From: Sphaerisporangium sp.
GTDB taxonomy: Bacteria; Actinomycetota; Actinomycetes; Streptosporangiales; Streptosporangiaceae
NCBI GenBank assembly: GCA_025964675.1
Contig: JAOPYI010000177.1
Span: 1 to 64,000, forward strand
DNA: 64,000 bases
Reading direction: 5' to 3'
Shown one piece after another: positions 47,568 to 56,377 of this stretch. The notes under the pieces are model-generated. The model made no database searches, was not told the origin of the DNA, and saw only the letters and a program-made list of their open reading frames with translations. A program made the translations under genes and the position numbers. Within the stretch, counting starts at the first letter, position 1; every line of letters begins with the position of its first letter.

Positions 47568-47705
47568 TCACCGCGCCTCGTCGGGACCGGCGACCCGCTT
47601 GTCCTCTTCTTCGCGTTTATTCTGTTTGGTCTCGCGTGTGGCCTTGATAGCCGCTTTCTTGGCCTTTCCTGTGGCCTTGGTGGACTTTTTTCGTGTTCCC
47701 GCCAT
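47568..47705 (-). CDS. 45-aa Lys/Ala-rich basic protein
   Basis: This ORF is below the track cutoff. It reads MAGTRKKSTKATGKAKKAAI..., then a mixed-charge tail (ETKQNKREEEDKRVAGPDEAR). The N-terminal half resembles the Lys/Ala tails of histone-like proteins and is expected to be disordered and nucleic-acid binding, but I know no family for it. The ATG follows AGGGGGAATC. It lies alone between the tricorn gene and the radical SAM gene on the same strand. Its codons fit a real gene but its composition gives no function. Confidence 0.6.
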   Translation of the reverse strand: MAGTRKKSTKATGKAKKAAIKATRETKQNKREEEDKRVAGPDEAR

Positions 47706-47819
47706 GATTCCCCCTGTACTCATGGGTCGACCATTGAGTGACAATGCGCCATATTCGACGCATCACCCGCGTTAAATACCCAAGAGCGGAGTCAATCACC
47801 CATACGTGTCTTTCGGGTC

Positions 47820-48851
47820 TTACAGCAGAGTGAGCTGCTCGGGACCGGCGGGGCTCACGGGAGGAGCAGGGGGCCGGATGCGCCGCGCCGCGGCCGAGGA
47901 GGATCGGCCGACCCCGCTCCGGGCGGCCAGCTCCTTCACCTGACGGGCGATCCGCTCCTGGTAGGCCTTCGGCGCGTAGGCGCCGCGGCCGTACAGCTCG
48001 AGGTAGCGCGGGACCAGGCGAGGGTGCTCGCGGGCCAGCCAGCCGAGGAACCACTCGCGCGCCCCCGGCCGCAGATGCAGCACGATCGGGACGACGTGGG
48101 TGGCGCCGGCCTCGGCGATCTGCCGCACCGTGCGCGCCAGGGCCTGCGGCGAATCGGTGAGATAGGGGAGGATCGGCGCCATCAGCACGCCGCACGCCAG
48201 GCCATGCTCGGTGAGGGTGGCGCAGACCTCGAGCCGCCTGCCCGGCCGGGGGGTGCCGGGCTCGACCGAGCGCCACAGCTCGTCGTCGACGAACCCGATC
48301 GACAGCGAGGTGCCGACGTCGGTCAGCTCGGCGGCCTCGGTCAGCAGGTCGAGGTCGCGCAAGATGAGCGAGCCCTTGGTGAGGATGGAGAACGGGTTCC
48401 TGGCGTCCCTCAGCGCGGCCAGGATGCCCCGCATCAGCTCGTAGCGCCCCTCGGCGCGCTGGTAGCAGTCGACGTTGGTGCCCATGGCGATGTGATGGCC
48501 GCCCCAGCCCGGGGCGGCGAGCTCCTTGCGGACCAGCTCCGGGGCGTTCACCTTGACCACGATCTTGGAGTCGAAGTCGTGCCCGGCATCGAGGTCGAGG
48601 TATTCATGGGTCTTGCGCGCGAAGCAATATGTGCACGAATGCGTGCATCCCCGATAGGGGTTGATCGTCCATTGGAAAGGGACGTGGCTGGCCGCCGGAA
48701 CGCGGTTGACGATGGAACGGGCGTGGATCTCATAGAAGGTCATGCCCCGGAACTCCGGGGTCGGGAAAGTCCTGGTGACCGCGCCACGGGCGAACAGCGG
48801 CACGGCGGCGCCCTGGCCGGTGTCGGTCAGGCGCAGGTTGTCCCAGCGCAT
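47820..48851 (-). CDS. Rv2578c-family radical SAM protein
   Basis: The protein has 343 residues. The [4Fe-4S] motif CxxxCxxC is Cys69, Cys73, Cys76 in NPYRGCTHSCTYCFAR. VNAPELVRKELAAPGW and GTNVDCYQRAEGRY are hallmarks of the Rv2578c group, related in pattern to spore photoproduct lyase. The C-terminal tail is basic and Pro-rich. The reaction is unknown. Some homologues carry inteins, but this one does not. ATG 48851 (MRWDNLRL) replaces the longer track start at 48986. Confidence 0.88.
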   Translation of the reverse strand: MRWDNLRLTDTGQGAAVPLFARGAVTRTFPTPEFRGMTFYEIHARSIVNRVPAASHVPFQWTINPYRGCTHSCTYCFARKTHEYLDLDAGHDFDSKIVVKVNAPELVRKELAAPGWGGHHIAMGTNVDCYQRAEGRYELMRGILAALRDARNPFSILTKGSLILRDLDLLTEAAELTDVGTSLSIGFVDDELWRSVEPGTPRPGRRLEVCATLTEHGLACGVLMAPILPYLTDSPQALARTVRQIAEAGATHVVPIVLHLRPGAREWFLGWLAREHPRLVPRYLELYGRGAYAPKAYQERIARQVKELAARSGVGRSSSAAARRIRPPAPPVSPAGPEQLTLL

Positions 48852-48984
48852 GGCATGATTAGAACAGAGGTTCGAGAAAGATCGCAACTCCTGAAGCGGC
48901 GGTAAAAAGCAGGCCTGCGTAAGGCTAAAGATCTTCGTCCTGGGCAGAACCTCGGCACACCGCTGCGTTGCCGGGAGGTGCGGC

Positions 48985-49257
48985 ATGGCCTGGTCGCAGG
49001 ACGAGGAGCGAATGCTTGCCCAGATCGAGAATTACCTCACCGATGAGGACCCGCGACTCGCCGCCCGGCTGGAGTCGTTCAACGAGCGCGTGCAGCGCAA
49101 GGAGACCGGACGGCAGAAGCGCGCCGCCCGAGTGGGCCGGGGCCGCCTCACCAGATCGACCATCATCATCCTGGTGAGCTGGCTGCTGATCGCCACCCTG
49201 ATCGCGACGCTGTTGATCATGGTCTTCCGCCACGACGCGGCGGCACTGCCCATGTGA
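48985..49257 (+). CDS. DUF3040 small membrane protein
   Basis: The protein has 90 residues. The N-terminal part MAWSQDEERMLAQIENYLTDEDPRLAARLESF is the DUF3040 signature. A basic linker and one transmembrane helix (IIILVSWLLIATLIATLLIMVF) follow. This family is confined to actinobacteria and may sit near the division or envelope machinery; its function is unknown. The ATG follows GGGAGGTGCGGC. It is divergent from the radical SAM gene. Confidence 0.88.
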   Translation: MAWSQDEERMLAQIENYLTDEDPRLAARLESFNERVQRKETGRQKRAARVGRGRLTRSTIIILVSWLLIATLIATLLIMVFRHDAAALPM

Positions 49258-49383
49258 GTGCGGCACCACGCGCCCGCCTCACCCTACGGCCGTCCCGCAC
49301 GGGTCCACTGAGACGGGTCTCGTACCCGGACGGCGGATTTCCCGCCCCCGGGCCGGTCGCTCAGCCCGGCCGGTTGGGGCCGG

Positions 49384-51015
49384 CTAGCCCAGGCCGCGCA
49401 GGAAGTCGGCGGCGGCCGGGGCCGCGACCTCGCCGCCCATGCCCCCCGCCTCGACGACCACGGCGAACGCGACATCGCCGCGGAAGCCGATGAACCACGC
49501 GTGGGAGTCGAGCTTCGGGCCGGTGCCGAACTCCGCGGTGCCCGTTTTGCCGGAGGTGCCCTTGGGCAGGCCTGCCCCCTTGGCGGTGCCCTTGGTCACC
49601 ACGGCCGCCATCATCGTGCGAAGGTCGCTCGCGACCGAGCCCGGGAGCTGCTGCGGCTGGGCCTTCTGCTTCAGCTCGGGCACCAGGGTCGGTGGCCGCC
49701 AGGTGCCGTCGGCCACCGCGGCGGCGACGGACGCCATCACCAGCGGGCTCGCGGTGATGCGTCCCTGGCCGAAGGCCTCGGCCGCGAGGTCGGCGTCGCT
49801 GGTCGGCTTGGGCATGCTGCCCTTGGTCGCGGGGACGCCGATGGTGAGGGGCTGGTTGAAGCCCATCTTCGAGGCGATGTCGTACAGCTTGCCGCCGGCG
49901 AGGTACTGGGCGGCGAGCGGGGCGAACGTCGTGTTGCAGGAGTGGGCGTAGGAGTCCAGGAACGTGAGCGAGCCGAACGACTCGTGATCGGAGTTGCGGA
50001 TCGGCAGCCCGCCGATGGTCGCCTTCGCGGGGCAGCTGACATTCTGGCCGGGGGTGAGCCCTTCGGCGAGCAGGCCGGCGGCGGTGACGGTCTTGAAGGT
50101 CGACCCGGGCGGGTAGCGCCCGTCGAGGGCCCGGTTGAACCCGCCGCGGTTGTTGACCACCGCGAGGATCTCGCCGGTGGAAGGCCGGATCGCCACCAGC
50201 GAGGACGGCTTGTCGAGGGTGCGCACGGCCTCGACGGCCGCCTTCTGCGCGCGCGGATCCAGGCTGGTGCGCACGGCCGTGCCGGGGGAGCCTTCGATGC
50301 TCTTGACCGTCTTGACGGCCTTCTTGGAGCCGTCGACGACGACGATCTCGGTGGTCGGGACGCCCGCCAGCTTCTTCTGGAACGTCTCCTGCAGCCCGCC
50401 CCTGCCGACCACGTCACCCGGCTTGTAGGACGACCCCAGCTTGGCGACGTCCTTGGGCGTCGCCTTGTCGAGGTATCCGGTGAGCTGCTGCACCGACCCG
50501 CCCACGCCGCCCTGGTCGAGGCGGCCTCCGCCGGCGTCCTCGACCGCGGCCCGTTGCGGCCAGGTGGTCTTCAGCGCCAGGTGCGTGGAACCGGTCATCG
50601 AGGGGTGCACGGCCCCGGGAGTCCAGGCGACCTTCCAGTAGTGGTCCTTGACCACCAGGTCGAGCGAGCCGGTGTAGGTCCAGTCGCCGATGTCCTTCAG
50701 CGCCAGGGTCGTGGTGTAGGCGGCCTTGGCCCGCGCGTCACCCGCCGGGGTCACCGCGCCCAGCCTCACGGTGGTCCTCTCGGCGCCGAGGTTCGCGGCC
50801 AGCCCGGCGTAGGCGGCGTCGAACCCGGTCGCAGGCGAGGCCAGGTCGGCGCGCATGGCGGCGAGGTCGCCGCGTGACCAGGCGGACGCGAAGTGCCCCG
50901 CGGTCTGCTCGGCGCTGCCCCTGGTGTGCAGAACGTAGTAGGCGCCACCGGCGGCGGCCCCCGCCGCCAGCGCGGTGGCCACTGACGTGATCGCGATGAT
51001 ACGGCCGCGCGGCAC
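49384..51015 (-). CDS. Penicillin-binding transpeptidase with MecA_N/NTF2-like domain
   Basis: The protein has 543 residues. An N-terminal anchor (IIAITSVATALAAGAAAGGAYYV) is followed by an NTF2-like MecA_N domain (about 35-150). A dimerisation segment and the transpeptidase come next: PGSTFK (SxxK nucleophile), SCN in SYAHSCNTTF, and SGKTGTAEF (KTG). It cross-links peptidoglycan outside the membrane and is the target of beta-lactams. The domain order is that of class B PBPs of the PBP2a/PBP3-like group found in actinomycetes. A role in resistance cannot be judged from sequence. Confidence 0.9.
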   Translation of the reverse strand: MPRGRIIAITSVATALAAGAAAGGAYYVLHTRGSAEQTAGHFASAWSRGDLAAMRADLASPATGFDAAYAGLAANLGAERTTVRLGAVTPAGDARAKAAYTTTLALKDIGDWTYTGSLDLVVKDHYWKVAWTPGAVHPSMTGSTHLALKTTWPQRAAVEDAGGGRLDQGGVGGSVQQLTGYLDKATPKDVAKLGSSYKPGDVVGRGGLQETFQKKLAGVPTTEIVVVDGSKKAVKTVKSIEGSPGTAVRTSLDPRAQKAAVEAVRTLDKPSSLVAIRPSTGEILAVVNNRGGFNRALDGRYPPGSTFKTVTAAGLLAEGLTPGQNVSCPAKATIGGLPIRNSDHESFGSLTFLDSYAHSCNTTFAPLAAQYLAGGKLYDIASKMGFNQPLTIGVPATKGSMPKPTSDADLAAEAFGQGRITASPLVMASVAAAVADGTWRPPTLVPELKQKAQPQQLPGSVASDLRTMMAAVVTKGTAKGAGLPKGTSGKTGTAEFGTGPKLDSHAWFIGFRGDVAFAVVVEAGGMGGEVAAPAAADFLRGLG

Positions 51016-51100
51016 GCGTCACCCCCCGGTGTCTGGACGTGCCCCCGAGCCTAGCGCGCGGATTTCGCGGTCTTCGCCGCTTCGCCGGGACGTGATCGGC

Positions 51101-51763
51101 TCAGGCGGCCTCCGTGGCCCGCTCTTTCTGGCTGGAGGCGTACGACGGGACGTACTCCTGGCCCGAGAGCCGCTGGATGGCCTTCATGACCTCGTCGGTG
51201 ACCGTCCGCCGGTCCCTGGCCCTGCCCGGGTCGCCCGTGAACGTCATCGGCTCGCCGATGCGGACGCCGATCTTGGCGATCCTCGGCACCGAGGCCCCGC
51301 GCGGCAGCACGCGGTCGGTGTTGACCATCGCGACGGGGATGACCGGCACGCCCGCCGTCAGCGCCAGCCAGGCGACGCCGATCTTGCCACGGTAGAGCCG
51401 CCCGTCGGGGGAGCGGGTGCCCTCGGGGTAGATGCCGAACAGCTCGCCGCCCTTCAGCACCTGCATGGCCGAGTCCAGCATGGCCTGCGCCGCCGTGGCG
51501 CTCTCCCTGTCGATCGCCACCTGCCCGGTGCCGCGCATGAACATGGCCATCAGGCGGTTGCCGGTGAAGTATTCGGACTTGGCGACGAAGGTGACCTGTC
51601 TTGGAAGCATCAGCGGGAGGAAGACCGAGTCCACGATGGACAGGTGATTGGAGGCCAGGAGCGCCGGTCCCGACCTCGGGACGTTGGCCGCCCCTGTCAC
51701 CTTGGGGCGCCACAGCAGCCGCAGGACGGGACTGCTGATGATCTTTGTGATGCGATACAGCAC
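51101..51763 (-). CDS. plsC: 1-Acyl-sn-glycerol-3-phosphate acyltransferase
   Basis: The protein has 220 residues. NHLSIVD is the catalytic HX4D. FGIYPEGTRSPDG is the substrate-binding EGTRS block, and VPVIPVAMVN is block IV. It acylates lysophosphatidate to phosphatidate at the inner membrane surface. GTG 51763 (MLYRITKIISSPVL) follows GGGAGAGTCC. The track ORF begins 25 codons upstream with no family support. It is separated by 85 bases from the PBP gene on the same strand, and an operon is possible. Confidence 0.92.
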   Translation of the reverse strand: MLYRITKIISSPVLRLLWRPKVTGAANVPRSGPALLASNHLSIVDSVFLPLMLPRQVTFVAKSEYFTGNRLMAMFMRGTGQVAIDRESATAAQAMLDSAMQVLKGGELFGIYPEGTRSPDGRLYRGKIGVAWLALTAGVPVIPVAMVNTDRVLPRGASVPRIAKIGVRIGEPMTFTGDPGRARDRRTVTDEVMKAIQRLSGQEYVPSYASSQKERATEAA

Positions 51764-51858
51764 GGACTCTCCCGGTGTGCGGACGGCCAATGCCAACCAT
51801 ACGGCCCGGAGAGGAAACCTTGTGTTACGGCAGCCCACAAACTGTTACATCGTCGTAC

Positions 51859-51899
51859 AACGAAGCGCCCCGCAAGGCGAGCTTGCGGGGCGCTTCGTT
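51859..51899. terminator. Long perfect hairpin
   Basis: AACGAAGCGCCCCGCAAG and CTTGCGGGGCGCTTCGTT form an 18-base perfect stem with the loop GCGAG. It is A-rich before and T-rich after (CGTTTAAGG), so it can terminate in both directions. It lies about 100 bases upstream of the plsC start, with no plus-strand gene ending before it. Confidence 0.7.
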
Positions 51900-52371
51900 T
51901 AAGGCCGATGTGGCGGTCGCCTCCTCGGCGAGATGCACAACACGGCTCCAGCCGAACGGTATTCCGTGAAGGCGGTAATTGCGGCCCGGGGGACACAAAC
52001 CACATCGGCTACTCGACTCTAACCCACTCCCGGCGGTCCTTATTCCAGACCTGCCGTTCCCAGGGGTGAACGTGTGCGGATCCTGGGGGAGGACGGCGGA
52101 CCATGCCGGACACCGAGCGGCTCGTCCCGCGCCGGGGCAAGAACAGGCCCCGGAGCCCTTCGCCGAAGCGCCGCCTGGCGAGCGGTGGTGCGTCACGCCC
52201 ATGCGGATCATCCGGGTGCCTGCCCGGGTCCGCGCGCTGACCGCCCCAGAAGTCCGTTCCAAGCCACTCATGCGGCGGTAGGTGTCCGGGCCCCGTTCCG
52301 CCTGCCCGTTTCGACACCGAGACTTTGCCTTTGAGGCGTAATCTCGCTGGTCAAAGCTGCAAAATAGTGGT
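51900..52371. other. Remaining intergenic region upstream of the histidine kinase
   Basis: Together with the hairpin this forms a gap of about 600 bases. The overlapping track ORFs have no coding bias or family match. A CAAAAT hexamer (52360-52365) just before the kinase GTG may be a -10 element of a leaderless transcript. Nothing else was recognised. Confidence 0.35.
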
Positions 52372-53514
52372 GTGGGCGGAAAGTGGACCGAGTTCTCCGC
52401 ACGGCACCGCGGATTGGTCGGGGACGTGCTGCTGGCGGCCGCCGTCCTGGCCTTCACGATCCCGACGGCGCTCACGGGCCGGTCCTTCTCGCTGTTCTTC
52501 AACGCACCGCGGTGGCTGCAGATCCTCTCGGGGGTCACCGCGGGGGCGTCGATGCTGCTGCGGCGCCGCACGGCCTGGCCCATGATCATCGCTGCTGCCG
52601 CCTGCGCCGCGCTCACCGGGCAGACCGTGCCGATGACCCTCGCCGCCTACTCCATGACGGCGGAGGACAAGGTGCGCCGCTGGCAGTGGGTGGCCGTGGC
52701 GCTGATGGCGGTCTACATCGTGGTGGACTACGTGGACCCCCACACCGACGCGTTCCTTTACCTCATCACGGTGCGGGCGTTGACGCTGGTGTACCTGCCC
52801 GCGGTGGTAGGGACGTGGGTGCGTGAGTACCGCCGCATGATCGCCGAACTGCGGGCGGGGGTCCGGTTGCGTGAGGAGCACGCCGCCTGCCGGGAGCGGC
52901 GGTGGATCGCGGGCGAGTTGCACGACACCGTGACGCACGCGGTCACCGCCATGGTCCTCAACGCGGGCATCATTTCGGGTTCGCAGGATCCGGCCGAGGT
53001 CAGCAAGCTGGCCACCACCATCGAGGACAAGGGTGTGCAGGCGCTCACGGAGCTACGCGACCTGCTCACGGTGCTCCGGCGCGAGGAGGTGTACCAGTCG
53101 GCGAAAGGGGCGGAGGCCATCCCAGGGCTGGTGAAGGACGCCAGGGCCAGCGGCCTGCGGGTCGGCCTGCACTTCGACATTTCACAGGTCCTGCCGGGGA
53201 AGATCGGGCACGCGTGCTTCCGGGTGGTCCAGGAGGGGCTCAACAACGTCCGCAAGCACGCGCCCGCGTCCCAGGTGCAGGTCACCTGCGAGGCCCATGG
53301 CGATGTCGTGAACGTCTCGGTGGTGAACAGCGGGAACGGCCGGACGGGAGCGGTCGGTGAATGCCCGGTCCTGGAGTCGGGTTACGGGCTGGCCGGTCTG
53401 CGAGAGCGGATCATCCTCACCGGAGGCCAACTCGTGGCGGGGCCGACCTCCGAGGGCGGCTACGCGCTGACGGTCCGGGTGCCCTTCCAGCCATCGACGG
53501 CAGGCACGGCATAG
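52372..53514 (+). CDS. NarL-type sensor histidine kinase, orphan
   Basis: The protein has 380 residues. Four to five membrane helices (residues about 15-150) are followed by a HisKA_3 domain with phospho-His in GELHDTVTHAVT, and a HATPase domain (FRVVQEGLNNVRKHAP, ESGYGLAGLRERIILTGG). The partner should be a NarL-type response regulator. None is encoded next to it: the next gene is the ArsR protein CmtR. GTG 52372 has no Shine-Dalgarno sequence. The signal it senses is unknown. Confidence 0.9.
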   Translation: MGGKWTEFSARHRGLVGDVLLAAAVLAFTIPTALTGRSFSLFFNAPRWLQILSGVTAGASMLLRRRTAWPMIIAAAACAALTGQTVPMTLAAYSMTAEDKVRRWQWVAVALMAVYIVVDYVDPHTDAFLYLITVRALTLVYLPAVVGTWVREYRRMIAELRAGVRLREEHAACRERRWIAGELHDTVTHAVTAMVLNAGIISGSQDPAEVSKLATTIEDKGVQALTELRDLLTVLRREEVYQSAKGAEAIPGLVKDARASGLRVGLHFDISQVLPGKIGHACFRVVQEGLNNVRKHAPASQVQVTCEAHGDVVNVSVVNSGNGRTGAVGECPVLESGYGLAGLRERIILTGGQLVAGPTSEGGYALTVRVPFQPSTAGTA

Positions 53515-53627
53515 ACCAGCCGGACAGGAAATCCGAGCCGGTCGACGCTGAGCCCTCCAGACACCCTGTGGTAGAGCTCGACGTAACTACCTTGTCGCTG
53601 TCGCGGGTCGGCGGCTGAACTTCAATG

Positions 53628-53645
53628 ATTCAGGATTGCCTGAAT
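53628..53645. promoter_or_regulatory. Palindrome in the cmtR promoter
   Basis: ATTCAGG-ATTG-CCTGAAT is a perfect 7/4/7 inverted repeat. It overlaps the -35 part of a possible promoter TTGCCT-17-TACTTT (53636-53664), whose transcription start would fall at the cmtR ATG. It is the likely binding site of CmtR. Confidence 0.6.
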
Positions 53646-53670
53646 TCACGTGGATGTGTACTTTGGTGGC

Positions 53671-54006
53671 ATGTTGACCATCGCCCCCGAGGTGGAGGTG
53701 CTCGCCCGGTTCGGCCGCGCGCTCGCCGACCCGATCCGCTGCCGTCTCCTGCTCGCCTTGCGCGAGGCCCCGGCTCATCCCTCCGACCTGGCCGAAGCCT
53801 TGGGCATCTCCCGGACCCGGTTGAGCAACCACCTGGCCTGCCTGCGCGACTGCGGCCTGGTCGTTGCCGTGCCGGTCGGCCGCCGTACCCGTTACGAGCT
53901 CGCCGACCCCCGGCTCGGCCATGCCCTCGATGACCTGCGCAACGCCGTGGTCGCGGTGGAGACCGACCGCCCCTGCCCTGAGGCTGAGGAGAAGGGCTGC
54001 TGCTGA
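53671..54006 (+). CDS. cmtR: Cd/Pb-sensing ArsR-family repressor CmtR
   Basis: The protein has 111 residues. The winged helix reads GRALADPIRCRLLLALREAPAHPSDLAEALGISRTRLSNHL. Cys57 and Cys61 (HLACLRDCG) and Cys102 (RPCPE) match the three metal-binding Cys of mycobacterial CmtR in number and position. CmtR releases DNA when Cd(II) or Pb(II) binds. A C-terminal CC pair is extra. ATG 53671 replaces the track start at 53650. The stop overlaps the start of the CDF exporter gene, so both are one operon. Confidence 0.9.
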   Translation: MLTIAPEVEVLARFGRALADPIRCRLLLALREAPAHPSDLAEALGISRTRLSNHLACLRDCGLVVAVPVGRRTRYELADPRLGHALDDLRNAVVAVETDRPCPEAEEKGCC

Positions 54007-54740
54007 TGGCCACCCTTTCCATCGGCCCCTCGCCGGCCCGCCAGGAGGTGCTGGCCCGCCGGGTCCGGCTCCTGGTCACCGCCACCATCACCTACAACCT
54101 CATCGAGGCGATCGTCGCCATCACCGCCGGCACCATCGCTTCGTCCACCGCGCTGATCGGCTTCGGCCTGGACTCGGTCGTCGAGGTGTCCTCGGCCGCC
54201 GCCGTCGCCTGGCAGTTCTCCGCCCGTGAGCACGCCGCACGCCAGGCCAGGGAGAACACCACGCTGCGGATCATCGCGCTGTCCTTCTTCGCCCTGGCCG
54301 CCTACGTCACCGTGCAGGCCATCCGTACCCTGATGGGCGCGGGAGAAGCCGCGCCCTCGCCGGCGGGCATCGCGTTGGCGGCGCTGTCGATGGCCGTCAT
54401 GCCGTTCCTGTCGGCCGCCCAGCGGCGCGCCGGCCGCGAACTCGGCTCCGCCTCCGCGATCGCCGACTCCAGGCAGACCCTGCTGTGCACCTACCTGTCG
54501 GCCGTCCTGCTGGTCGGCCTGGTGCTCAACGCCACCCTCGGCTGGGGGTGGGCCGATCCGATCGCCGCGCTCGTCATCGCCGCCGTCGCGGTCAAGGAAG
54601 GCCGCGAAGCCTGGCGCGGAGACTCCTGTTGCGCGCCCGCGCTGGTCACCCTCGCCCCAGGCACGGACGCGTGCGGGTGCGGCCCCGGCTGCGACGACGA
54701 CTGCTGCTCCAGCGACGCCCAGAGCGGGGCGAAGCGATGA
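54006..54740 (+). CDS. Cation diffusion facilitator (CDF) family exporter with Cys-rich tail
   Basis: The protein has 244 residues. About six membrane segments carry the CDF-type ligands (YNLIEAIVAI, GFGLDSVVEVSSA, DSRQTLLC, GWADPIAALVIA). The usual cytoplasmic C-terminal domain is replaced by a short Cys-rich tail (SCCAPAL, CGCGPGCDDDCC) that should bind soft metals. Its regulator CmtR suggests Cd, Pb or Zn export. The ATG overlaps the cmtR stop (TGATG). The combination forms a small metal-resistance operon. Confidence 0.87.
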   Translation: MATLSIGPSPARQEVLARRVRLLVTATITYNLIEAIVAITAGTIASSTALIGFGLDSVVEVSSAAAVAWQFSAREHAARQARENTTLRIIALSFFALAAYVTVQAIRTLMGAGEAAPSPAGIALAALSMAVMPFLSAAQRRAGRELGSASAIADSRQTLLCTYLSAVLLVGLVLNATLGWGWADPIAALVIAAVAVKEGREAWRGDSCCAPALVTLAPGTDACGCGPGCDDDCCSSDAQSGAKR

Positions 54741-54808
54741 TCGGCCGCCGCATGCCCACCCCGGTGCGCTCCGCCCACGCCAGCAGATGAACGACAGGAG
54801 AGTCGCAA

Positions 54809-55216
54809 GTGGAGGGACCATGGCCAGTGGTCGCCGGCGTCATCGGCGGTCTGCTGCTGCTCTGGCTGGTACTTGTCGCATTCCTGGCGATGGCCCGCCC
54901 GAAAGGCAACGCGCTGACCGAGTCGCTGAGGTTACTGCCCGACCTGTTGCGGCTGGTCACCAGGCTCGCCCGCGACTCCGAGCTTCCCCAGGGCGTGCGG
55001 ATCCGGCTGTGGCTGCTGCTGGGCTACCTGGCTTTGCCCATCGACCTGATCCCCGACTTCATCCCTGTACTGGGCTACGCCGACGACGCGATCATCATCG
55101 CGTTGGTCCTGCGCTCGGTCATCCGCCATGCCGGACCTGACGCACTGGCCCGGCACTGGCCCGGCACCCCGGAGGGGCTGTCCACCGTCCGGCACCTCAT
55201 CGGGCGCCCTCAATAG
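54809..55216 (+). CDS. DUF1232 (YkvA-like) membrane protein
   Basis: The protein has 135 residues. An N-terminal helix (VVAGVIGGLLLLWLVLVAFLAM) is followed by a DUF1232 core (LLLGYLALPIDLIPDFIPVLGYADDAIIIALVLR) in which PIDLIPDFIP is diagnostic. The function of the family is unknown, although it is often linked to membrane stress. GTG 54809 follows GAGAGTCGCAA. It lies 68 bases after the CDF gene on the same strand and might be part of that operon. Confidence 0.85.
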   Translation: MEGPWPVVAGVIGGLLLLWLVLVAFLAMARPKGNALTESLRLLPDLLRLVTRLARDSELPQGVRIRLWLLLGYLALPIDLIPDFIPVLGYADDAIIIALVLRSVIRHAGPDALARHWPGTPEGLSTVRHLIGRPQ

Positions 55217-55345
55217 CCGACACCCTGGCCGTCGCCGCACCTGCCGGGCGTCGATGACTCAGCTGCTGATGCGGTGACTTGGGTGAACGTCGCCGGGCAG
55301 GCCCAACGGCCGCAGGTCGTGACCAGACCCCTTGGAGTCGTTCAA

Positions 55346-56335
55346 CTAGGGGCCGCCGGGACGCAGGGGGCGGGCGTCTGGCATCCGTAGCCGGTCCACG
55401 GCGTCCCTGCGGCGGCTCTCGGGGCGGCGGTCGTAGCGGGCCGTGGTGACGGGGGAGGCGTGCCCGACCAGCGCCTGGGTGGTGGCCAGGTCCACGCCGG
55501 CGTCGAGGAGCTCGCCGATGAACGTGCGCCGGAAGTCGTGCGGGGTCCTCTTGGAGGCTCCGGCGGCGGCCAGCCGCCTGGCCACGATGTCGGCGATGGC
55601 CTGCCCCGTCATGGGGGCCGGCCTGCCCGCGGGGGCCCGTAGCCGTCCCGCCTTGTTGATGGGGCAGAACAGCGCGCCCGCCGCCCGTCCCCGTGCGGCG
55701 AGCCACGCCTCGGCCCGGCCCACCGCCTCCGCCGTCAGGTAGACCAGGCGCTCCTTGTCGCCCTTGCCGCGCACGCGCAGGGAGCGGGCCGCGGCGTCGT
55801 AGTCGGCCAGCGCCAGCGCCGCGACCTCGGCGCGGCGGCATCCGGTGGAGTACAGCACGGCGAGCAGCGCCCCGTCGCGGATGCCGGCGGGGGAGTCGTC
55901 CTGGTCGCAGGCGGCCAGCGCCGCTCCGGCCACCTCCGGGGGGACGTGCTGCCCGGCCGGCAGCCGGGTGTGCCGGAGGGTGGGCAGGTCGGAGGCGCGC
56001 TGGTAGTCCTCGGCGCTCATCTGGCCGAGGCGCCACGCCTCGCGCAGCACCCGGCGCAGGGCGGTCAGGTGCTTGTTGAGGTAGGCGGGCGACCACCCCT
56101 GCTCGCTGAGGATCGTTCGGATGCGCACGGTGTGCTCGTAGCGCAGCAGGTGCCACGGCTGCCCGGCCCCGGTGGCGGCCTGGTCCCCGGAGATGACGCG
56201 GGCGACCCTGTCCAGGCAGCCGCGCATGGTGCGCCGGGACTCGGCGCTGGTCAGGGCGTCGAGGTAGACCAGGTAGGGGTCGGCGGCGGGCGCGACGGCG
56301 CCGGGGCCGGGGTTCTGTACGGCGGGCACGTCCAC
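55346..56335 (-). CDS. Tyrosine recombinase/integrase
   Basis: The protein has 329 residues. The N-terminal half is a SAM-like core-binding domain (YLVYLDALTSAESRRTMRGCLDRVA). The catalytic domain has STGCRRAEVAAL (Arg I), HDFRRTF (HxxR), LVGHASPVTTARY (His and the nucleophile Tyr). The length and architecture fit XerC-like or small mobile-element integrases. It is the last gene of the polyketide region on this strand. No att repeats or excisionase were found. A role in an integrated element is possible but not shown. Confidence 0.87.
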   Translation of the reverse strand: MDVPAVQNPGPGAVAPAADPYLVYLDALTSAESRRTMRGCLDRVARVISGDQAATGAGQPWHLLRYEHTVRIRTILSEQGWSPAYLNKHLTALRRVLREAWRLGQMSAEDYQRASDLPTLRHTRLPAGQHVPPEVAGAALAACDQDDSPAGIRDGALLAVLYSTGCRRAEVAALALADYDAAARSLRVRGKGDKERLVYLTAEAVGRAEAWLAARGRAAGALFCPINKAGRLRAPAGRPAPMTGQAIADIVARRLAAAGASKRTPHDFRRTFIGELLDAGVDLATTQALVGHASPVTTARYDRRPESRRRDAVDRLRMPDARPLRPGGP

Positions 56336-56377
56336 GTGCCGATCCTAGAGCCGGGCCGCCCGCCGGATATTGTTGAT

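Noticed and set aside
51979-52281. 100-codon ORF in the region before the histidine kinase
   Set aside because: Three overlapping frames look equally plausible, none has a ribosome binding site or a family match.
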